A stretch of 64,000 nt of DNA from Ostrinia nubilalis (taxonomy: Eukaryota > Arthropoda > Insecta > Lepidoptera > Crambidae), in the NCBI RefSeq assembly GCF_963855985.1, contig NC_087104.1, forward strand, positions 9,362,001 to 9,426,000, given 5' to 3'. This document shows, piece by piece, positions 11,233-22,119 of this stretch. How positions within the stretch are numbered: the stretch's first letter is position 1; the number at the start of each line of letters is the position of its first letter. Position numbers and translations under genes: made by a program. The notes beneath the pieces were generated by a model, which was given only the letters and a program-made list of their open reading frames with translations, was not told where the DNA came from and ran no database searches.

Positions 11233-12560
11233 AATTTCTTTTCCTTTACTTTTATTGCGTTTGACCTACATACATGTTTCCACGAACACTTACGCTGTGG
11301 GATTGGCTAGAACGCTTTAGCTTAGTTGTAATGATTATTTCTTTTTTTTATTTTGAAATTGGAATGTGTGTGCCAGTCAAATAATTTAAAATTCTTCTTT
11401 CTTTTCTTTTCAGCCTTTAAAAAAACATTACGATAGCAACTAAGATTGACTGTATTTTTTATTTTTATTTTAATATTTTTTCTTAATAATTAATGATACA
11501 TTAAGTACTTACTTTCATAGTTAACCATCTACCATGTTGTATGCTTTTAATATTTGCCAAAAAAAATCAAAAAGAAATAAATACATAATTTCAGCACCTT
11601 TGCAAATATATGTGCCAATTCCCCGGCGGGGGCGCCTACGTTTCGCAACCATAGATAGAAAAAGGATCCACCGACAGGCGCTTTATGCCCCCATAAAAAA
11701 ATTATGGCAGTCCCTGCAGCGGCAAATTGAATATCAAATCAGCACGATGAACTTTTAGGCTAAATTTAATGAAGTGAGCACGGGACGTGTTCGGACTGAG
11801 CACTCTGAGTCGGTTTCGGAACGCGCGTTCGAATTTTAAATTCGTTTCGACAGTAAAGTTTGACGTTAACTTTTTTTAAACTGCCAGATGTGCAGAGCGT
11901 TCACCTGTGATTCACTTTTATATCGACGGGTTAAGCGCAGAGTGACGTCACATTAATGTGGTCAACCTCTTTCTTTTTTTGCTTATTATTTATTTACATT
12001 TTTTTTTATTTAAAAAATGACAATATTTCCCCATTGAGTGATTTTTTACCTGCGCCAGAAGGAGGGTTATGTTTCTGCAAGCAGTACCTTACTAATAACT
12101 AAAAGCTGAATAAAATAAGCACCAAACATTTTTCAGAGTGGTAATGACATCTTCCAACAACTTATAAATATTAATTCTCTCCAACAACTTTAATAGGATC
12201 AACTACTTCAAACCTGGCAGGTGCTGTAACGGTTCACAGTTTTTCTTAGTTGAGCTGTCTAATTAAAAATGTGTCATCTGGCTCTTGTTAAAAGTTTAAT
12301 GAGTCTTAATATCAGTTGGAATATTTCAAGATGCAGGGCCCGTGGCTAATGTAGCGTTGTATGATGAACGGGATGATTACGCGAAGATTGCGAGATAAGG
12401 CTTTATTTATAGCGCTTTAACCCTTCAAAAGTAATGTGCGAAATTTCATATTCGCGGGATAAGCGGGCGCTTTTTGTTACATCTTAAAAGATCGAGTAAA
12501 AGTTTGTTTCGATCTAGAAAATATGGGTTTGGTGAGAACATTCACGTTTATACCTATTTT
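11233..12560. other. Noncoding stretch, no supported gene
   Basis: Contains a GC-richer patch at 11615-11720 inside a 74-codon open frame (11534-11758) with no recognised features, poly-T tracts, and the dispersed phrase CTGCGCCAGAAGGAGGGTTA at about 12052-12071 shared with 5782 and 46064. Confidence 0.45.
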
Positions 12561-12657
12561 TGCCCGTTTTCACCATCAATCCCCTATGTAAAAAAAAATC
12601 CTGTTATGTGTTACCATAGGGGTCACATAAATTAGTGATGGATGGTGAAAACGGGCA
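12561..12657. mobile_element. Short TIR element (97 bp)
   Basis: Left end TGCCCGTTTTCACCATCAAT and right end GATGGATGGTGAAAACGGGCA are inverted. The middle carries CCCCTATG facing CATAGGGG, so nearly the whole element can fold into one hairpin. Flanked by TTT/TTA, target duplication unclear. Confidence 0.75.
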
Positions 12658-12717
12658 TTATCTATTTTGTAAAGATTATTACTGAATCCCAAAAAGTATA
12701 GTTGCAAAGTTAGTTTA

Positions 12718-12834
12718 AGGCTGGGTTGCACCATCTTACTTTAACTTTAACAAACTTCAAGTCTGTGAATCTCCATACAGAAACAACGGTTATTGTTATA
12801 GTGACTGTTAAAATAAGATGGTGCAACTAAGCCT
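12718..12834. mobile_element. MITE family A copy 2
   Basis: AGGCTGGGTTGCACCATCTT on the left and AAGATGGTGCAACTAAGCCT on the right, inverted. Shares GTTATTGTTATAGTGAC with the other family A copies. TA precedes the left end. Confidence 0.85.
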
Positions 12835-13659
12835 CCGTTATTACATTTATACTCCTAATGAGATCAAAACCCGCAACCTTAGTAAGTGCTGTAGTCAAAA
12901 ATAAGAACCATTAGACAAGGCGGCCATTTTTTCCGTCAAAAAACTGTCTGAAATTATTTCGATTGCTTGCTCAAAATGTTGGCATATTTTCATATCCACT
13001 GTTAACGAACCTTTTATTTTAATTTCGAAAGCGTCAAGTAGATTAGGCATTATTAAAACATTTTTGCAATGTTTTCACTTCATTAATTTTGTTAATTAAG
13101 ATCTTTGCTCAACCATGAAAAAAGTCAGAAAATTATTTCATACAGCTTTTAAGTGATCTTTCGCTGTAATATTTTTTGTAAAACGTTCCTTTTCGTGTAT
13201 TAGTTTAGTTAATATTGGTCTAACATTTGTTTACATTCTTTATTAAAATGGCATTAAGTCGTTTCGCTCGAATAAATAATAGTCATAAGCCTTTTGAAAT
13301 GAGTTCCAGGAATACAAAAGTTACGTATTTATTTACTTTATACAACAACAATGCTGCATGCATTCTTATTTAAAATTATACGGTGTATTTGTAACATTAT
13401 GCACCAAATAAATTATTTCTTTCTTATTTTTAACACAATAGAGTGAAACGACCGAATGTTACATCATCATCTTCAGCCTATCTTCAGTCTACAGCTAGAT
13501 CCCCATCCAAGTATGTAGTTGTTCTCTGATATCAGCCACCTCATAGGTAGGGGAGACTGAGGAGAGTCGTAACAGAGGACAATTGTGACTGTCGACTTTT
13601 TAGAAACCTATTAACTATCAGCGAGCTCACAATAGCGCTTATTTGTTAGCTCGAGACTT
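12835..13659. other. Noncoding stretch, no supported gene
   Basis: AT-rich with frequent TTTAATT-type runs. Nothing coding or repetitive was found by eye, apart from a short relic-like phrase ATCATCATCTTCAGCC near 13462-13477 that may be the reverse of an RTE 3' tail. Confidence 0.4.
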
Positions 13660-13878
13660 GAACCAGAGTAAATACAAATGAGTAGGTTATCTTCATAGAA
13701 ACGCACCGAGCGCGGTTTGTATGTGAGTATCCACGACTGGCTCCCCGTTAATCCACGATAAATTTTGTTTGTCAGTGTGTGCGTGCGCGCTGCATACGTA
13801 TTGGCGCGCTCACATACAAACCGCGCTCGGTGCGTTTCTATGAAGATAACCTACTTATTTGTTTTTACTCTGCTTGAA
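13660..13878. mobile_element. Long-arm inverted repeat element (~220 bp)
   Basis: Two arms of about 65 bp face each other across about 80 bp. The left arm holds GAGTAGGTTATCTTCATAGA and ACGCACCGAGCGCGGTTTGT; the right arm is the reverse complement with few changes. A single right-arm copy recurs at 28116-28188. The open frame over 13765-14139 runs across it and is not believable as a gene. Confidence 0.75.
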
Positions 13879-14300
13879 CTAAAAAACGCGCACTATTACG
13901 ATATCAAAAAATCGACAATGTCACAACTTTCCTCGGTCTTTTCTATGTCGTTGCTCTTTCTTGCTGGAAGATGCTTAAAAAAGCTGCTCATTAACATTGA
14001 CGTATATTACGGCATTTGTATCAGCTCTATAGCGCTAAAGCTTGCTAATCCTCCACGATACCTTTCACTTTTCTACCCTCTACCTACTAAAAGTAATTAC
14101 ATGTATTCTGCAGAAACAGTAGTCTTCATTCACCGTTAGCACAGACCTAGCTCAAATATACAATGCAGTGGCGTAGCTAGGTAACCAAGGGCCCTGGGGC
14201 AAATAAAATTTTGGGGCCCCAATGGGCTATCTAGACTGGTTGGTTAGGTTTTGTCAAGTTTATTGACATTAGCTTACTTTCCTGATACAGTATTAATTTT

Positions 14301-14356
14301 AAAGTAAGATGGTGAAAGAAAGAAAGAAACATTTATTGGTGCAATCCAGCCTTAGT
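14301..14356. mobile_element. MITE family A end fragment split by a tiny retroinsertion
   Basis: AGTAAGATGGTG and GGTGCAATCCAGCCTT together form the family A right end. They are separated by a 23-base AAAG-rich stretch plus a repeated GGTG. Reading the other strand, the insert is AATAAATG followed by TTTC repeats, which looks like the bare 3' tail of a LINE or SINE. GGTG would be the 4-bp target duplication. Confidence 0.6.
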
Positions 14357-14416
14357 ATAACTTTCGAATTTCTCTCCATTTATTTTGAAAAAGGGAAAAA
14401 ATTTCAAAAGTTCAGA

Positions 14417-14573
14417 GGGCTGAGTGTAAGTTTTTATCAAACGCGCCCACTAATAGTAAGCGCGTCAAAAAATGACATTTAATGTATGACGGATTGTAAA
14501 GCGCCCCTAGCGGGAAACGTTTAAAAACTAAAATTTTCATACATTTTTTAACACACTCAGCCCACAGTTCTAT
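14417..14573. mobile_element. Short TIR element, family D copy 1
   Basis: Left end GGGCTGAGTGTAAGTTTTTA and right end TAACACACTCAGCCC are inverted. Interior ATTTAATGTATGACGGATTG and GCGCCCCTAGCGGGAAAC recur, in inverse, in 14994-15170. Confidence 0.75.
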
Positions 14574-14820
14574 AGATTTTCTGGTAAGGATTCAAGGGCC
14601 CCGGGGCGCTGCCCTGCCTAGCCCCTTAGCTACGCCACTGATACAATGGTGGTGTGTGGGAATAACTCCACATTACTTGAGATTGCTCTCTGCTGCAGAA
14701 CGTAAACCCAGTTTATTAGATGCATTTGAGGACAGAGACTACGAGGTGCTGCGATAAAGCGCGGAGGACAGATGTACTCGTACATTATGTATCCCTATAC
14801 GGCCTTATTAATAAAAGTTA

Positions 14821-14892
14821 CACCCTAGTTGAACTCTGGCTTAAGTTGTCATTATGGAAATGACATTTTAAACCAGAGTTCATCCTAGGTGT
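14821..14892. mobile_element. Foldback element (~72 bp)
   Basis: CACCCTAGTTGAACTCTGG on the left pairs with CCAGAGTTCATCCTAGGTG on the right, and the pairing continues inward (TTAAGTTGTCAT against AATGACATTTTAA). It is nearly a complete hairpin. Either a very short MITE or a structured RNA; only the palindrome is evident. Confidence 0.6.
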
Positions 14893-14993
14893 AGTAAATT
14901 ACCTTCTATGTGATGAAATCTGATCGAAAGTTCTAATGATACTTACTTGTAGCTGGTAAAAAGCTTCAGGTAAGTGAGAGGAAAGAGATCTGA

Positions 14994-15170
14994 GGGCTTA
15001 GTGTGAGTTAACATGAAACGTCGTCACAAGCGAGCGCGTTAAATAAATATATGAAGTTTTAGTTCTTGAAAGTTTCCGCTAGGGGCGCTGACAATCCGTC
15101 ATACATTTAATGACACTTTTTTAAACAGTCGATATCGAATGCGTTTGACGTAAACTCACACTACGTCCCC
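14994..15170. mobile_element. Short TIR element, family D copy 2
   Basis: GGGCTTAGTGTGAGTTAACA at the left and GACGTAAACTCACACTACGTC at the right. Interior CCGCTAGGGGCGC and CAATCCGTCATACATTTAATG are shared, inverted, with 14417-14573. Confidence 0.75.
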
Positions 15171-16374
15171 AAAAAACCTTACTTTTACCTAGATAATAAT
15201 AACCTTCAAATTAACACCCATACTCTTAAAAACTAAAGCACAGGCAACGTTTATCCTATAATTCTACTAAAATTAACATTTGATAGAAAGTGCTAAAAAA
15301 TTTAATGAATCTAAAACGTTATTATAGCACTGTTTTAATTTCTGAGAATAAGAAAGTTATGAACTATAATCAAGATTACACGTAACACCGATAAATACTG
15401 AAATTCTGCAATGGATATGAGCCAAAAAAGGAGTTATTTACGAAAACCCGACAGACGCCCGACTGTCTTTTTATGAACCCGCTCCAACCAACATCCAAGA
15501 GCTAGTTTAAAATAAAAGCATGCCTTGCAACGGCAGTAATTTCATATTATTCGGAACTGCAATCGTCGCCGGCTCGTAAAGCTACTTTATTAGATGCATT
15601 CACTGGATTGCAGGCACTGGGTTAGCTGGCTTGGCAAGCCTCTTGACTTATAATATTGTTTGTTTACAGTGGGCGTTGGAATTTTCTTAAGAAACATGAT
15701 TAACACGTATTCTCAAACGATGCTTGCTTAAGTGAAGCAGCAAATCGAACGCACAGCGTTGAATAGAGATCTGTTACTGGTTCGTGTGTCACCCTGTGCA
15801 TCCACGTGAGCAGTGATCGTGTGTTCTCATAGAAATGTTTGTGAATACGGGCTATCTCGCTGACGTTTGTCGTAACGAAGCAAACCTACCCCGCTCTACT
15901 ATCGCAAAAACCATTACAACACAGTTAAAAAACGTTATAGTTCCCCTTAATTTTAATTCTGATTATTCACAAACTTACGCAGACATCATTTGCTTCTCAA
16001 TTGACTCTACCAAGAAAAAACTCATTGTCTGTTACCACAGTCATCTAGAGTCTGGATGTTGAATATTAGTGTTAGTCTAGATTCTAGACTAACATTAACA
16101 TTCCTGTGAACCATTTGCAAAACCATCCCGTTCAAAAAGGTTCAATTTAAACTTTTCGCTTAACACCCTCGTTGTCGAGGTGATAGTCGAAATGCAAAAA
16201 CCACAAACTATAATCTAGTTAGGAATTGTATATTCTAGTGGTCATAACAAACTAAAGGACGGCAAAGTTTAGAATTGAACAAAAACACGTTTAATTTATG
16301 TAGAGACGACACCACATGATGCTAAATGTTGTATTATTTTGTAGTAAGTGTCTAGATTGTAACAGCAAAAAGTG
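15171..16374. other. Noncoding stretch with a near-perfect palindrome
   Basis: No supported gene. The 75-codon frame at 15835-16062 shows no family features. At 16063-16101 the sequence GTTAGTCTAGATTCTAGACTAAC forms 11-bp perfect arms, extended by imperfect pairing to about 19 bp on each side. Confidence 0.5.
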
Positions 16375-16546
16375 TATTCTGGTGTAAAACTCATAAAAAC
16401 TCATAAAACTCATTTATTTCTGCAAATAGGCTTTAAAAAAGCACTTTTACACGTCCCAGTACTAACCCTACCACTGCTTCAGGACAATAAATGGGCCAGT
16501 GCTGAGAAGAAGCAGCGCAAGAAACTCAGTCACTATGGTCAGCCTC
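16375..16546 (-). mobile_element. LINE 3'-end relic (reverse orientation)
   Basis: Contains ACTCATTTATTTCTGCAAAT, AAAGCACTTTTACACGTCCC and GCTGAGAAGAAGCAGCGCAA, phrases I recognise from a common lepidopteran LINE 3' region read in reverse. The short repeat CATAAAAACTCATAAAACTC at 16392-16411 fits the simple tail. Confidence 0.6.
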
Positions 16547-16612
16547 TTTTTCAAAGGTTTACAGGCTTTAAAATATACATAGTTATAAATATTTAAGCGA
16601 GCTAGGCGACTA

Positions 16613-16794
16613 AGCCTAGGCGCAGACCACCGACTTTTAGTTGGCCGATAATTGGGCACGATTCTAAATTGTATGAAGAATCAGCCGATACCAAATCGGT
16701 GTAATGTGCGCACTTTCATACGTGTCCGTCCATACTGATCAACAGCCCGACCCAACTATCGGCCAACTAAAAGTCGATGGTCTGCGCCCAGGCT
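16613..16794. mobile_element. TIR element (~180 bp)
   Basis: AGCCTAGGCGCAGACCACCG and ACTTTTAGTTGGCCGATAAT at the left are mirrored by CTATCGGCCAACTAAAAGTC and ATGGTCTGCGCCCAGGCT at the right: arms of about 45 bp. Typical nonautonomous DNA transposon, with no coding content. A TAAG-like sequence flanks both ends. Confidence 0.85.
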
Positions 16795-17368
16795 AAGAAG
16801 AACTTAATAATTATTATAACGGCACTTTGTCATTCAGAAAACATGAACCATGAAAAATACTTGATTAACAACTTCAACTAACAACAACACAATACACAAT
16901 TATTTAAAAAACTACAGCTAGATATTGCCAAAAGTCACTGAAGCTTTTACTGAAATTATGTTAAAGGAAGGTCACGTGTATCAGGGTCATTGAACTCTCG
17001 CATGTGATTGAAAGATTCTGAGATAATAATCTGGGGGCACGGCAGTGCCCCCACCAAGTCGAGCACGGCCGTACCATCCTTTTCTCGAAGCAATTCAGGC
17101 CATTTTCGACCGCCTGTAACTTCGTTCTGGATAAAACTAGAAGGCTGAATTTTCATTAGCTATGCAGGCATTGTAAAGACACGGTATATTTCAAATTTCA
17201 TTCAATTTGAACCAGTAGTTTAAGAATTATAACGGGTCAAAGTTACTTAATTTTGTCACTCACTGACTCACCGATCATCAAAACTATAAGGCACTTCTAG
17301 CAGACCTAGAAGCTTCAAATTTGGAATATAAGTAGTGTTTGGTGTATGAATCAAGGAAAAACTAAAAT
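16795..17368. other. Noncoding stretch with a diverged GGGGGCAC repeat
   Basis: The phrase CTGGGGGCACGGCAGTGCCC followed by CCACCAAGTCGAG at 17030-17062 is related to the duplicated unit at 17369-17580 (TTGGGGGCACGGTAGTGC then ACCGCCAAGTCGAG). The 66-codon minus frame across it is unrecognised. Around 17250-17330 GTCACTCACTGACTCACCGA resembles a Helitron-like lead-in. Confidence 0.45.
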
Positions 17369-17580
17369 ATTTGGGGGCACGGTAGTGCAACCGCCAAGTC
17401 GAGTAAAATTTTTCATTTTCGGTCCAGTTTTCTAGATACATAACTGCTGTCTACAAAATACAAAAAGAAATGAGATTTGGGGGCACGGTAGTGCAACCGC
17501 CAAATCGAGTAAAATTTTTCAATTTCGGTCCAGTTTTCTAGATACATAACTGCTGTCTACAAAATACAAAAAGAAATGAG
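17369..17580 (+). repeat. 106-bp tandem duplication
   Basis: Two adjacent 106-bp units (17369-17474 and 17475-17580) differ at only two or three positions. Each begins ATTTGGGGGCACGGTAGTGC and ends AAAAAGAAATGAG. High identity implies a recent duplication. It abuts the left end of the inverted-repeat element at 17583. Confidence 0.85.
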
Positions 17581-17582
17581 AT

Positions 17583-19296
17583 CCCATCAAAAACAATACT
17601 TGTCAAAAAAACCAAGTCTCGCAACTCAGTTGTTCTACGGTAAAAAGTTGTGAGATCCATGTAATACCAAGTCCAGGCCAGGAAATCTTTAACGTTTTAC
17701 ATAAATAAGGTACTTGATACAAATAAGGCCTACGTTCTAATAAGGCCTATACATCAGAAAACACAGATAAATAAATCCAACCGGGATAATACTTCAAGGA
17801 CACGTACTCATATGCCCTACAACCCGGTAGAGTGCAAGAGCGTCCCGATCCACGATCCCAGCACCAATTGGCACGCGTTCTTCTGAGGTCGTGGGTGATT
17901 TCGTGCTCTCTTATAAAAATCTGGCGATTTCATCTTAAATTTTCGGTAAAATAACGCTGTTTTAGATTAAGCTTTTCTTAGTAATCGTTTCTAAATATTT
18001 CTTACTAGCTAATAATTACCTTAATTTGTACTACTGGCTATAGATGCATTATTTGTAAATTTTTAAAGACAACAAGAGCGAGATATCTAATAAGGCCTAG
18101 GCCTTATTTCAGCATGGTAGGCCATATTGGATACTTATGTCAACACCTGATTACGGACAAATTCATTAAACTAAATGAGTCAGAGTAACTAAATATTTAT
18201 TTAATAAGAATGTTACTAACAGCACAGAAAATAAAAAGAAAACAGAGTAAAAAAAAATTACTAAACCTGTAAAAAAAGAAACAAAATACAAAACCAATAA
18301 AAACTAAGAAAAAAAAGCCGTATGTATAATTCTAAAGGATAGGAGAATTAAAGCTGGTATAATCATGCCTGTCTCGAAGACAATGTAGCAGATATGCTAC
18401 CATAAAGGACTGCTTTTGGTGGTATCATAAAGATTGTGTAGGAGTTCGTAAAGATGATTCAGAAGCCTTTTTATGCCCTGGTTCTAACAAAAATTGAGAT
18501 CTCATTTTGTTTACAAAAAATCAAGACTAAATGATGTTCCTAAACTGATTTATTTAAAATGTTTTATGTGTAGGCCTTATTCGAACACGGTGTTTTAATA
18601 AGCCCTATACAAAAAAATAATATTGTTTGTTTTTGATATTTTTTTTGATAATTTAAGTAAGGAATCATTACTTTGTTACTATGAATATGTAATTTTATCT
18701 ATAATTTATGTATTATTCTTAATAAGTGGAATTTAAGTTTATCTAGAGATATACAGTATATTTATGTTTACTTGGTAGGTAAAATTTTGATAACGCAAAC
18801 AAATCGACGTGTTTAATGTTATAAGACCGCATTTTGTTTAATACAACCTCAATTTTAAGGTCTACAGGCATTTGAATCATATAGGCCTTATTCCGTGTAG
18901 GTGATTTAATAAAGCCAAAATTAGTGGTTTCGTAATTTGCTTATTTTGAATAGATTTAGTTAAAAATTGTGTTATTTTTTGTAATATTGCTAAAATTAAA
19001 GGATGGAAGAAGTTAATTAACCTTGTTTTTGTTGACTGGCGTTAATATTTATTGAAATATAAGCATTTAAAGTTAGGTAGGCCTTATTTGTATCAAGTAC
19101 CTTATATTGACTTGGCCATCGCATGAAAACACGTGTAAATTAAATTATTTAGTGCGATGGCCAAGTCAATAATTTATGTAAAACGTTAAAGATTTCCTGG
19201 CCTGGACTTGGTATTACATGGTTCTCACAACTTTTTACCGTAGAACAACTGAGTTGCGAGACTTGGTTTTTTTGACAAGTAATTGTTTTTGATGGG
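17583..19296. mobile_element. 1.7-kb inverted-repeat element with AATAAGGCCTA motifs
   Basis: A left arm of about 150 bp (17583-17733, starting CCCATCAAAAACAAT) matches in reverse complement the right arm (19067-19296, ending ATTGTTTTTGATGGG) once a 63-bp insertion is removed. The interior has no long open frame. The 11-mer AATAAGGCCTA occurs at 17722, 17739 and 18089 forward, and its complement at 18098, 18571, 18882 and 19078, so the copies converge. These could be protein-binding sites of a lost transposase. Only AT is shared by both flanks, so the superfamily is unassigned. Confidence 0.8.
19107..19169. mobile_element. 63-bp nested foldback element
   Basis: Perfect 17-bp TIRs TTGACTTGGCCATCGCA and TGCGATGGCCAAGTCAA enclose 29 bp. 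TA lies on both sides. It interrupts the right arm of the larger element, while the left arm is uninterrupted at the matching place (17698-17711), so it inserted later. Confidence 0.8.
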
Positions 19297-21932
19297 ATTA
19301 TCTTATACGTATTATAACTGAAGAAACTTACTTTATTTCACAGTTCCCATAACACAATCAACCCTGATAAGTACTTCATGTAAGATCTTTTAATTTTGAA
19401 GACGACGAAGGTTTTACAAAGATGACATTAATTTGGTGAAAGGCAGGTCTAGACAAGTTGCACTTTTTGATCGAATCGAATCTGTTGTAAAGGGCTTTAC
19501 GACCATCTTTCGAAATTAAAACTGTCACTTTTTGCCACTTGTCTCGGGTGTTTAGGGTTTAGTTAGGTGTCTAGGGTCTAGGGTTGTTTTATAAAATTCG
19601 TTACTGCAAATTATTTTCTAACTGTAAACATGCAAGCAAAATGCAGTCGTACGTCTTCGAGCTCCGTCGCAACACTCACACTTTTGTTGCTTGCCACTTG
19701 ACCTACATCCTCTACGTGTCTCCTGTAACAGGAACCAACGCCCGCGCACTCCACAAGCTAAACTCATCTCTAAATCTTACAGCATAAAACACAAAACACC
19801 CAACATCCGCCGCACCTCCAAGGCGACTCCCCACGCAATTTAACACTTTGTTTTTCCTTCAAACATGGCAGAATATTCAATGTCGGCGGAAAATGAGTTG
19901 GATGTTACTAGTTAGCGATTTGCCACTCACTCCCCTCGTAATAAGTTTCATATTCAGAAAGCTAGCGGGTCTTTGTAATGAATTTTTTACAGGCTTTCCG
20001 GCCTACACTACTGCAATAATACATGTAATCTAAGCTCGCGACGCGATCTGTGTATTCACAAACGGAATTTATTAAAAATTCATAAAAGGGTTACGGATAT
20101 ACCTACTTATGTATTTTTAAAATGGATGAAAGCAAAATTTCCGTGTGTTGAATGGCAAGGCGGGTACCTAAGGGAGCAAGAATGGCGACTCGTGTTTCGG
20201 AATGGCCTGCCTCGAAATAAGGTCTTGGATGTAACGTACTTTATACGATTAAATGTTATTGATATTTACAGCTTTTATGTGTCCTTTTGTACTACTTGGT
20301 TGGTTCTCAGCTGTTTTATAAAACTGTAGTTGAAGTATAAGTTGAACATACCTTACAAGTTCTATGGAAACCTAATGGAAAATAGTTTTTTCAGGCGATA
20401 TTAAAAGAAAACTTATTAATTGAATAAAAAAATTAACCAAATGTGTGATTGACTGTATTTCAATATTGAAGGCATGAATCTAACTTTGATTGTAGATTTA
20501 ATAATGTTACCTACATAATCTCAACCTAAGACTTAAATAGATATATTTTATTTAGTTTATTCATTACATAACCACGTTGAATTACACAGAGAGAAACATT
20601 TCAATAATTGCCTAACATTATGGCTGTTTTGAAATAAAGCAAGCTTAATTAAAATCATTACCTGAACTGAAGTAATTTCCAAAGTTGCCGTTCTTTACAA
20701 AGGCTTAGTTTACGGGCTATATGTGTCAGAATGGCGTTATATCAAATAAAACCAGAGGGGGAACTTAGAAATTTGTTGTGCCTTGATTCAGTTAACGTTG
20801 CCAACTTTTAATTGGTTTAATAATTTTGCCTTTTCTGATAGCTCGAGGAAAGTGTTAACTTTTTCAATTACAATAAAGCGGGTGAAGTTTGGTTGTATGA
20901 CTGACGGATCGTTTGACTACACTTGGCTTTCAGACCGCGTCATATATCAGCATTCGACCCGTCAAAGTTTACGTGTAGTCTGTGTTAATAGACTTGAGCA
21001 TTTTGCAAACAAAGCAGCCTAATAACTTTGTAGAAGGCTAAATACTTGGCTATGGTATATGTCTTTGCCTTTTTGGAGCAAAAAGAATGAAGAGAATCTA
21101 AAAAACATTGATACCGAACTTTGTTATAGCCGTAGCTACCTTTTCATTTCGGTAAATAGCTTGAATTAATATGTTATTCAACCTATCCAGAGTCAGAAGA
21201 CGTTGTGGTAGGCATCCCACTAGGTGATGTTAAGTGTGGGTGGACGCAGTCAAGGATGGAAATAAGTGCCCAGTAAATACCTATTCATTCTCACTATAAA
21301 GGTCCAGCGAGTCAAGGTGGCAATAAATAAACCTACTCAGTAGATTGCAAAAAGATCAGCTGTTTCTTATGGACCGGAGTTGTTCTAACTTTGATGTATG
21401 ATGATGAGCTGCTTCGTCGCCACTTGCGAGTTGCGATCGATGGGAAGACAGTGTTAATGAACTTTTTACGAATGCAAAAACTTTCGGATTACATTTACAT
21501 ATCCGATAAGTACTGGAGTCTGTGGTGAAAAATTTTATTTTTTCTGAAAGTGGAAAAAAGAATGCGATGAAACATACTCGTAATTTACAACTAAAATATT
21601 GAAAAGTTGTAAATCAAATAACTGAAAAGTCATTTCTTAAAGCTTACTCTACTTTTAACACATTTAACAAAATATAATAAATGTATTAATCGGTATGTAA
21701 TATTCAGATTGCAAAACATTTTAGGTCATTCTTTGTGAGTAAATTTTTGGGCTTCTAGACCAAATCTGTGCAACTAATGGAAAATAATTAGCTCGTACGG
21801 CCACAGGTCGCAAAGAACAGCCTAATTTGGATTTTAATAAGTACCTATCTACAAACGAACGTTCGGTCAGCAAAGTTCTAGAATGGAGACTCAGGTACCG
21901 TGTGGACAAATGACGTGACAAAAGTTGAAGTA
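19297..21932. other. Noncoding stretch, no supported gene
   Basis: Short open frames at 19584-19787, 19848-20033, 20126-20329, 20783-21022 and 21721-21921 (minus) have no recognised features and no convincing splice pairing. No TIR or retroelement tail was identified. Confidence 0.45.
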
Positions 21933-22029
21933 ACGCACTGCCAACCGGTCAATTTGGAAAACATTTTAGCAGGCCTATATTCGGCAGTGGACGTATTGTG
22001 GCTGAAATGGTGATGATGATGATGATAAT
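21933..22029 (+). mobile_element. RTE retrotransposon 3' tail
   Basis: CGCACTGCCAACCGGTCAAT, then GGCAGTGGACGTATTGTGGC and TGAAATGGTGATGATGATGA. This is the standard 3' end of lepidopteran RTE elements with a GAT repeat tail; only the last ~100 bp survive. Confidence 0.75.
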
Positions 22030-22119
22030 GGCAGCCCTAGGACAGCAGGAATGCGTAGTTCAAAAAGAGTGATGCACCCTTTTTTTCACATATCGACGCC
22101 TTAGAGTGAAATCCTCTTA

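Larger units (their letters stand above)
14166..14640. mobile_element. hAT-type nonautonomous transposon with nested repeats
   Basis: TIRs CAGTGGCGTAGCTAGG and the inverse TAGCTACGCCACTG, with a perfect 8-bp target duplication ATACAATG at 14158-14165 and 14641-14648. Subterminal GGGCCCTGGGGC and GGGCCCCGGGGC also pair. Inside lie a piece of a family A MITE (14301-14356) and a family D element (14417-14573). No transposase frame remains. Confidence 0.9.

Noticed and set aside
13765..14139. 124-codon open frame
   Set aside because: Starts inside an inverted-repeat element and has no protein features.
14960..14976. CAG/GTAAGTG at about 14968 as another ratchet splice site
   Set aside because: The bases before it (GGTAAAAAGCTTCAG) lack a pyrimidine tract.
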